From: an uncultured Bacillota bacterium
GTDB lineage: Bacteria; Bacillota_I; Bacilli_A; Erysipelotrichales; Erysipelotrichaceae
Direction: 5' to 3'
Assembly: GCA_946619805.1 (NCBI GenBank)
Contig: CAMOMM010000068.1
Location: forward strand, 1-5,835
DNA length: 5,835 nt
Positions 1 to 5,835 of this stretch are shown here, piece by piece. The notes beneath the pieces were generated by a model. It made no database searches. It was not told the origin of the DNA and worked only from the letters and a program-made list of their open reading frames with translations. The stretch's first letter is position 1, and each line of letters begins with the position of its first letter. Both the position numbers and the translations under genes were made by a program.

Positions 1-886
1 AGACTGAAGCAGAATGAAGCTCTCAGCTATACGACCATCGTATGCTCAAGTGCTTCCGAACTGGCATCACTGCAGTACATTGCACCTTATGCCGGCTGTG
101 CCATCGGTGAATACTGGATGGAAAAGGGTGAAGACGTGCTGATCGTCTACGATGATCTCAGCAAGCATGCCATCGCCTACCGTACGCTTTCCTTACTGCT
201 AAGGAGACCTCCGGGAAGAGAAGCTTATCCCGGTGATGTCTTCTATCTGCATTCACGCTTACTGGAAAGAAGCGCCAAGCTGTCAGCAGCGAAAGGCGGG
301 GGCAGTCTGACTGCTCTGCCTATCGTTGAAACTCTGGCAGGAGACATCAGCGCTTATATACCAACCAATGTAATTTCCATCACTGACGGTCAGATCTTCT
401 TGCAGACCGAGCTGTTTAACAGCGGCTTCAGACCGGCAGTAGATTCAGGATTATCCGTCAGCCGTGTCGGCAGTGCCGCTCAGAGCAAGGCCATGAAGAA
501 GGTTTCGGGTTCTCTGAAACTGGATCTGGCTCAGTACCATGAAGTACTTGATTTTGCTCAGTTCGGCAGTGACCTGGATGCTGCAACCCAGAAGACCATT
601 GCCCATGGCAAAAGACTGATGGCACTGTTAAAACAGCCTCAGTATTCACCGGTTTCAACCGTTGACCAGGTTCTGTTACTGCTGGCAGCCCAGAGAGGCT
701 ACATGGATAACATTGATCCTGAAAGCGTAGCCCGGTTTGAAAAGATGATGCTTGACTATGTGCATACTTCACATGGTACGGCGGTCAGAAAACTGAGCGA
801 CGGTATGGTTCTTGACAACAGGCTGGCTGACGAACTGGAAGAAGCTATTGACGAAGCCAATACGGCCTTCGTTTCGGGTGGTTATT

Positions 887-906
<20 letters not shown>
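1..906 (+). CDS. atpA: ATP synthase F1 subunit alpha, 5'-truncated by the window edge
   Basis: This is the C-terminal 301 residues of the alpha subunit, which alternates with beta in the F1 hexamer on the cytoplasmic face of the membrane. It carries the non-catalytic nucleotide sites and donates an arginine to the catalytic ones. The reading frame is open from base 1, so the gene begins upstream; the ATG at 118 is an internal methionine. Family length is about 500 residues, so roughly 200 are missing, including the Walker A loop. Visible landmarks, in fragment numbering, are the Walker B-like segment VLIVYDD (46-52), [19 protein letters not shown] (68-86), and the alpha/beta signature [10 protein letters not shown] (145-154) followed by R155, which matches the arginine finger (Arg376 in E. 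coli). The rest is the helical C-terminal domain. The last 20 nt overlap the start of atpG. The identification is firm. Confidence 0.97.
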
Positions 907-3125
<2,219 letters not shown>

Positions 3126-3126
<1 letters not shown>

Positions 3127-3527
3127 TGTTTACACTGGAACTGGTTACCTACAAGGGAGTTTACCGAAAGATAAATGCGCAGAGCTGCAATCTTCCGACT
3201 CCGGATGGCCGCCGAGGCATATTGCCTAACCGCATGCCGATAATGCTTCCGATCTCCATTGGTGTGGTCAGTGTGCTGGAAGAGGATAATGTCAGAAGAA
3301 GATACACAGTTTCTGAAGGCATCTTCTACATCGGCAATAACAGGGCTACATTGCTGGCAGACAATATCGAAGATGTTGAACTGATTGATATTGACAGAGC
3401 CAGGGCATCTGAAGCCAAGGCCAGAAAGCGGCTGAAGAGTTCTGACAGGGACGCTGATATCCACAGAGCTCAGATCGCATTAATGAAAGCCATTAACAGA
3501 ATCAAGGCAAAGGAAAGTGATTTGTAG
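3126..3527 (+). CDS. atpC: ATP synthase F1 subunit epsilon
   Basis: The epsilon subunit sits at the foot of the gamma shaft, joins it to the c-ring, and in many bacteria restrains ATP hydrolysis. The protein has 133 residues, the normal size. The N-terminal beta-sandwich (about 1-85) shows the family pattern: LVTYKGVYRKINAQSCNLPTPDGRRGILPNRMPIMLPISIGVV, then YTVSEGIFYIGNNRATLLADNIE. The C-terminal helical hairpin (about 88-131) starts with IDIDRARASEAKARKRL and is rich in Lys, Arg and Ala. The ATG shares its A with the atpD stop codon. The nearest Shine-Dalgarno-like run (AAAAGG, about 13 nt upstream) is distant, so restart by terminating ribosomes is likely (inference). It is the last gene of the operon; a terminator hairpin overlaps its stop codon. 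Confidence 0.95.
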
Positions 3528-3544
3528 AATCACTTTTTACTTTT
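3514..3544 (+). terminator. Probable rho-independent terminator of the atp operon, overlapping the atpC stop
   Basis: AAAGTGATT (3514-3522) pairs perfectly with AATCACTTT (3528-3536) around a 5-nt loop, TGTAG, that contains the atpC TAG stop codon. It is followed by TTACTTTT. The stem is AT-rich with only three G-C pairs (two further G-U pairs could extend it), so it may be a moderate rather than strong terminator. Its place at the end of the last subunit gene supports the call. Confidence 0.6.
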
Positions 3545-3603
3545 CCTGACTGCAGGTAAAAATATCTGTTGATTATGAATAATGTTTTGTTTAGGATAGT
3601 TTT

Positions 3604-4503
3604 ATGAGAGAAAGATCAGAAAAAGCCCGTATTCTGGAGAAAGTTGCCAGAAGAGCCATCATTCCCAAAGGAAGTGTGATGACGGAAATCATACTCAATT
3701 ACCGCCGTTATCGCGGGAAAAGGCATCAGTACAGTCTCCCGCTGTTTCAGAAGCTTCAGCAGAACGTTGAACCGGTATTCAGTCACGATCTGCAGCTTTT
3801 CTACATGAATGTTGAAACCGGAAGCGATAAACTGATAATCTACCTGCACGGTGGAGCGTATGTCAGTGAAATACTGCCTTTTCACTGGATCATGCTGGAT
3901 AAGCTGACCCGTCAGATCGATGATACATTCATCATACCTGATTACCCGCTGGCTCCTTTCAGCAACTACCGTGAGTGCTATGACAGGCTTACTGTTTTTT
4001 ATAAGAAATGTCTGGAATATTACCGTGACCGCCGAATCATTCTCATGGGTGATTCAGCCGGAGGCGGGCTGGCTCTGGGACTGGCAATGTACTGGCATGC
4101 GTCAGGGCTCCCCGTACCGGAAAAGATGATCCTTCTATCACCATGGGTCGATCTGATCATGGACAATCCGGATATTGAGAATTATCTTTCCGTTGATCCG
4201 ACACTGAAAAGAAGTGAACTGGCCATAGATGCTGCTTTCTGGGCAGATGGTACAGATCTTCATGATTACCGCCTTTCACCGCTGTATGGCGATCTCTCCG
4301 TGATCAGAGATGTTACCATGTTTACCGGAACTCATGAGATATTCTATCCTGACATCGTTAAAACCCATGAAAAGCTTCTGGCTGCCGGAGTAAAGAGTGA
4401 ACTGGTGGTAGGATATCAGCTGAACCATGTTTATCCGGCCTTTCCGATTCCCGAAGCTGATGAGGCCATCAGCCATATTGCGGATATAATTCGTGATCTG
4501 TAA
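3604..4503 (+). CDS. Alpha/beta hydrolase, hormone-sensitive-lipase-like (alpha/beta hydrolase fold-3) esterase
   Basis: This is a predicted carboxylesterase or acetyl-hydrolase of the HSL-type family; the substrate cannot be told from sequence. The protein has 299 residues, a normal family length. After an N-terminal cap region (about 1-75) come the oxyanion-hole motif YLHGGAY (80-86), DYPLAP (113-118) and the nucleophile elbow GDSAGGG (149-155) with Ser151. LLSPWVDL (177-184) follows, and then a second cap-like stretch with LSPLYGDL. The acid is probably Glu245 in GTHEIFYPD (Asp250 is an alternative), and the base His275 in NHVYPAF. There is no signal peptide or membrane segment, so it should be cytoplasmic. 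AGGA lies 7 nt before the ATG. It stands alone between two terminators; the 76 bp upstream hold no convincing promoter, only an AATAAT hexamer at 3578-3583 without a good -35. It has no evident functional tie to ATP synthase. Confidence 0.88.
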   Translation: MRERSEKARILEKVARRAIIPKGSVMTEIILNYRRYRGKRHQYSLPLFQKLQQNVEPVFSHDLQLFYMNVETGSDKLIIYLHGGAYVSEILPFHWIMLDKLTRQIDDTFIIPDYPLAPFSNYRECYDRLTVFYKKCLEYYRDRRIILMGDSAGGGLALGLAMYWHASGLPVPEKMILLSPWVDLIMDNPDIENYLSVDPTLKRSELAIDAAFWADGTDLHDYRLSPLYGDLSVIRDVTMFTGTHEIFYPDIVKTHEKLLAAGVKSELVVGYQLNHVYPAFPIPEADEAISHIADIIRDL

Positions 4504-4531
4504 AACAAGAGTTGAATATCATGTGAAATAA

Positions 4532-4560
4532 AAACCTCCTGGAATTAAGACAGGAGGTTT
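4532..4560. terminator. Strong hairpin between convergent genes, probable bidirectional terminator
   Basis: AAACCTCCTG (4532-4541) pairs perfectly over 10 bp with CAGGAGGTTT (4551-4560) around a 9-nt loop. On the minus strand it is followed by a run reading TTTTTATTT, which makes it a good terminator for the MarR gene. On the plus strand the tail is TTTATAG, weaker but usable for the hydrolase gene. It lies in the 86-bp gap between the two convergent stop codons, where I see nothing else. Confidence 0.85.
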
Positions 4561-4589
4561 ATAGATTCTGTTATCAGTGAAACTGGAGG

Positions 4590-5078
4590 TCAGTCTTCGT
4601 CATCGTCAATCATGAAGTATTCCATGCGTGGCCTGATGTTCATTCTGTCAGGAACTTTCAGCTCCTGTTTTTCCAGCTTTTCCGTGTTGTTGACGATCTT
4701 TGTGAGAAGTCTGTTCAGCATGGTTTTTTCTTCGCCGTCAAGACAGTCGAATATGGTTTCCTGCTCAGCCTGCCGGTTGAGCTTTTCGTTTTCCTTAATG
4801 CCGGCTTCTGTCAGATGCAGCCTCTGAGCACGGCTGTCGTTTTCGTCAGGTGTTCTTTCAACATAGCCGTTGTTTTCCAGTTTTCTGACGATCTCTCCAC
4901 CGGACTGCGGTCTGATTCCCAGGATCCCTGACAGTTCCTTCTGGGTGATCCCGTCATTCTGGGCCAGAATACCCAGGACTTTCTGCTGAGTGTCAGGATT
5001 GTTGCCTCTGATGAATTTTCTCTTTAACAGGGCGCCGACTCTTCTGTAGTTTTCTTTCAGTTCTCTGTTGTTTTCCAT
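4590..5078 (-). CDS. MarR-family winged-helix transcriptional regulator
   Basis: This is a dimeric DNA-binding regulator of the MarR family, typically a repressor released by a small ligand or by oxidation; the inducer is unknown here. The protein has 162 residues, slightly longer than the usual 140-150. The winged helix-turn-helix spans about residues 31-95. QQKVLGILAQNDGITQKELSGILGI leads into the recognition helix RPQSGGEIVRKLENNGYV, then the wing ERTPDENDSRAQRLHLTEAG, where the family's D-x-R motif is D81-S82-R83. Helices before and after supply the dimer interface. A C-terminal extension of about 20 residues ends in the acidic run DDDED and is not part of the standard fold. AAAAGGA lies 12 nt before the ATG, rather far, but no better in-frame start exists. 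The gene is read divergently from the DUF4139 gene behind a consensus promoter with a palindrome at its start site, suggesting autoregulation (inference). Confidence 0.9.
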   Translation of the reverse strand: MENNRELKENYRRVGALLKRKFIRGNNPDTQQKVLGILAQNDGITQKELSGILGIRPQSGGEIVRKLENNGYVERTPDENDSRAQRLHLTEAGIKENEKLNRQAEQETIFDCLDGEEKTMLNRLLTKIVNNTEKLEKQELKVPDRMNIRPRMEYFMIDDDED

Positions 5079-5107
5079 GACCAGTTCACATCCTTTTCAT
5101 TATATTC

Positions 5108-5121
5108 ATAAGGTACCTTAT
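5108..5121. promoter_or_regulatory. Candidate operator, 14-bp perfect palindrome
   Basis: ATAAGGTACCTTAT is a perfect 14-bp inverted repeat. It lies just downstream of the MarR gene's -10 box and covers the predicted +1 to +14 of that transcript, a classic position for an autorepressor. MarR dimers usually bind palindromes of about this size. Binding by this protein is inferred from position and symmetry only. Confidence 0.6.
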
Positions 5122-5127
5122 ACTTAT

Positions 5128-5155
5128 ATTATATACCGGTTATAAACAATGTCAA
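5128..5155 (-). promoter_or_regulatory. Consensus sigma70/sigmaA promoter of the MarR gene
   Basis: Read on the minus strand, TTGACA (plus 5150-5155) is followed by a 16-nt spacer and TATAAT (plus 5128-5133). Both hexamers match the housekeeping consensus exactly. Transcription should start near 5121, giving a leader of about 43 nt before the MarR ATG. So strong a promoter for a regulator gene fits one that is normally held down by repression. Confidence 0.85.
5129..5145. promoter_or_regulatory. Candidate second operator, inverted repeat in the MarR promoter spacer
   Basis: TTATA (5129-5133) and TATAA (5141-5145) form an inverted repeat around a 7-nt centre that contains the palindrome ACCGGT (5135-5140). 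It overlaps the -10 box and spacer of the MarR promoter. The centre and outer arms are offset by one base, so the symmetry is imperfect; AT-rich arms like these can also arise from promoter sequence alone. Confidence 0.35.
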
Positions 5156-5177
5156 CAATACCGTTTTATGTTATATT
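5149..5177 (+). promoter_or_regulatory. Probable promoter of the DUF4139 gene
   Basis: ATGTCA (5149-5154, four of six to TTGACA) is followed by a 17-nt spacer and TATATT (5172-5177, five of six to TATAAT). The -35 hexamer overlaps that of the MarR promoter on the other strand by five bases, so the two promoters are back to back and could compete for polymerase or share control. The predicted start near 5184 leaves a leader of about 20 nt. Confidence 0.5.
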
Positions 5178-5191
5178 ATAGACAGAAGGAT

Positions 5192-5198
5192 AAGGTGA
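5192..5198 (+). promoter_or_regulatory. Ribosome binding site deciding the DUF4139 gene start
   Basis: AAGGTGA lies 6 nt before the ATG at 5205. A second Shine-Dalgarno-like run, AGAAGGA (5184-5190), lies 7 nt before a different ATG at 5198, which opens only a four-codon frame ending in TAA at 5210-5212. The start at 5205 is preferred because only its frame encodes the conserved protein. Confidence 0.6.
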
Positions 5199-5204
5199 TG
5201 AATA

Positions 5205-5835
5205 ATGTGTAAAACTGCAGTTAAGGAGGTATCTCTTTACCGTAACGGGTGCCTTGTAAAAAGAAGAGGAAGTGTGTCCCTGGTAAAAGGCAGACAGACA
5301 GTTGTCTTTGAAAACATACCTGATTCAATTGACCCATCAACTGTCCGTCTGGCATTGCCTGAAGGAGTTGCCGGAAGCAATATTCAGACTGAAGAACTGA
5401 CTGCGCGGCAGAAGCAGGAAGTTACGGCTGAAATAAGAAAGAAGATCGCCAGAATTGATAAGAGCATTGAAATAAAGAATAAACAGATGGAGCTGCTTAA
5501 TGCCAATGCGGATTTTTCCTCTAAGGAAAACGTCAATATGAATGATGTTGTCAGCTACATTGTTTCTCTGCCTGATCATCTGGAAAAACTCTATGATGAA
5601 ACAGAGGAACTGAATGAAAGAAAAAAGGAACTGACAAAACAGCAGCAGGAACTGCAGAAGCAGACCAGCTGTTACCGCATCAGGGCAGACATTACGGCTG
5701 ATAAGGAGGGAAACTGCCCGGTTGAATTACGCTATTATGACCGTAACCGGTGGTGGAATCCGGTATATGAGATCTATACTTCCGAAGAGGATGACACTCT
5801 CAGCATCAAGCTGAAGGCAGACATTTCCCAGAGGA
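5205..5835 (+). CDS. DUF4140/DUF4139 domain protein (MuiA-like), 3'-truncated by the window edge
   Basis: The frame runs open from the ATG at 5205 to the last base, giving 210 codons with no stop. The N-terminal region (about 5-62, VKEVSLYRNGCLVKRRGSVS then IPDSIDPSTVRLAL) has the DUF4140 pattern: a V-x-L-Y start, a basic stretch, then 'LP..idp.SV'. Residues about 64-155 are rich in Glu, Lys and Gln and should form a coiled coil of two helices broken near 101-122. From about 158 the DUF4139 domain begins, with LRYYDRNRWWNPVYEIYTS (175-193), matching the family's 'W.P.Y.l' motif. Full-length relatives usually have about 450-600 residues, so well over half is missing. No signal peptide is visible, so it is probably cytoplasmic. 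The family is named after a mucoidy inhibitor but its biochemical role is unknown. It is divergent from the MarR gene, which may control it (inference). Confidence 0.8.
   Translation, partial: MCKTAVKEVSLYRNGCLVKRRGSVSLVKGRQTVVFENIPDSIDPSTVRLALPEGVAGSNIQTEELTARQKQEVTAEIRKKIARIDKSIEIKNKQMELLNANADFSSKENVNMNDVVSYIVSLPDHLEKLYDETEELNERKKELTKQQQELQKQTSCYRIRADITADKEGNCPVELRYYDRNRWWNPVYEIYTSEEDDTLSIKLKADISQR

Noticed and set aside
118..120. ATG at 118 as the start of a 262-residue protein
   Set aside because: The same frame is open to base 1 and encodes conserved alpha-subunit sequence upstream, so this is an internal methionine.
812..886. Longer gamma-subunit start at the ATG at 812
   Set aside because: The 25 extra residues lie wholly inside atpA in another frame and resemble no gamma N-terminus, while [11 protein letters not shown] at 887 is typical.
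3578..3583. AATAAT as the -10 box of a hydrolase promoter
   Set aside because: It matches five of six bases, but no reasonable -35 hexamer lies at 16-18 nt, so I do not list it as a promoter.
4551..4560. AGGAGG as a ribosome site on the plus strand after the hydrolase gene
   Set aside because: It is one arm of the terminator hairpin and no plus-strand gene follows; the next coding sequence is on the minus strand.
5222..5230. Perfect Shine-Dalgarno sequence TAAGGAGGT inside the DUF4139 gene
   Set aside because: No ATG, GTG or TTG follows at a usable distance. The bases simply encode K-E-V of the conserved N-terminus.
5337..5579. 80-residue minus-strand frame opposite the DUF4139 gene
   Set aside because: It is antisense to a recognisable DUF4140/coiled-coil coding region and shows no family features of its own.

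Overview
The window looks like chromosomal DNA from a moderately low-GC Gram-positive bacterium (Bacillota). Arginine is coded heavily by AGA, genes are tightly packed, Shine-Dalgarno sites are purine-rich, and the F1-ATPase subunits are of ordinary bacterial type. An Erysipelotrichia-like gut Firmicute is my best guess, but that is an impression from protein style and codon use; no search was run.

Region 1 (1-3527) is the distal half of an F-type ATP synthase operon in the order atpA (5' end missing), atpG, atpD, atpC, all on the + strand. These are the alpha, gamma, beta and epsilon subunits of the F1 head and central stalk. The genes are very compact: atpG starts 20 nt inside atpA, atpD follows after 11 nt with its own Shine-Dalgarno site, and atpC overlaps atpD by one base (TAATG). 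Key catalytic motifs are intact. A hairpin plus T-rich tract that overlaps the atpC stop codon probably ends the transcript.

Region 2 (3604-4503) is a single + strand gene for an alpha/beta hydrolase of the hormone-sensitive lipase / acetyl-hydrolase type, with an oxyanion-hole HGG motif and a GDSAG nucleophile elbow. A strong hairpin at 4532-4560 separates it from a convergent gene and can serve both strands.

Region 3 (4590-5835) is a divergent pair: a MarR-family regulator on the - strand and, on the + strand, the first 210 codons of a DUF4140/DUF4139 (MuiA-like) protein that runs off the window. The roughly 125 bp between them holds a perfect-consensus minus-strand promoter (TTGACA, 16 nt, TATAAT), a 14-bp perfect palindrome at the predicted regulator transcription start, a second inverted repeat inside the promoter spacer, and a plausible plus-strand promoter whose -35 box overlaps that of the regulator. 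This suggests an autoregulated MarR protein that may also control the DUF4139 gene. It is the most interesting part of the window. I saw no RNA genes, CRISPR arrays, insertion sequences or clear signs of recent transfer, and nothing that convincingly amounts to an unknown system beyond this regulator/DUF4139 pair.
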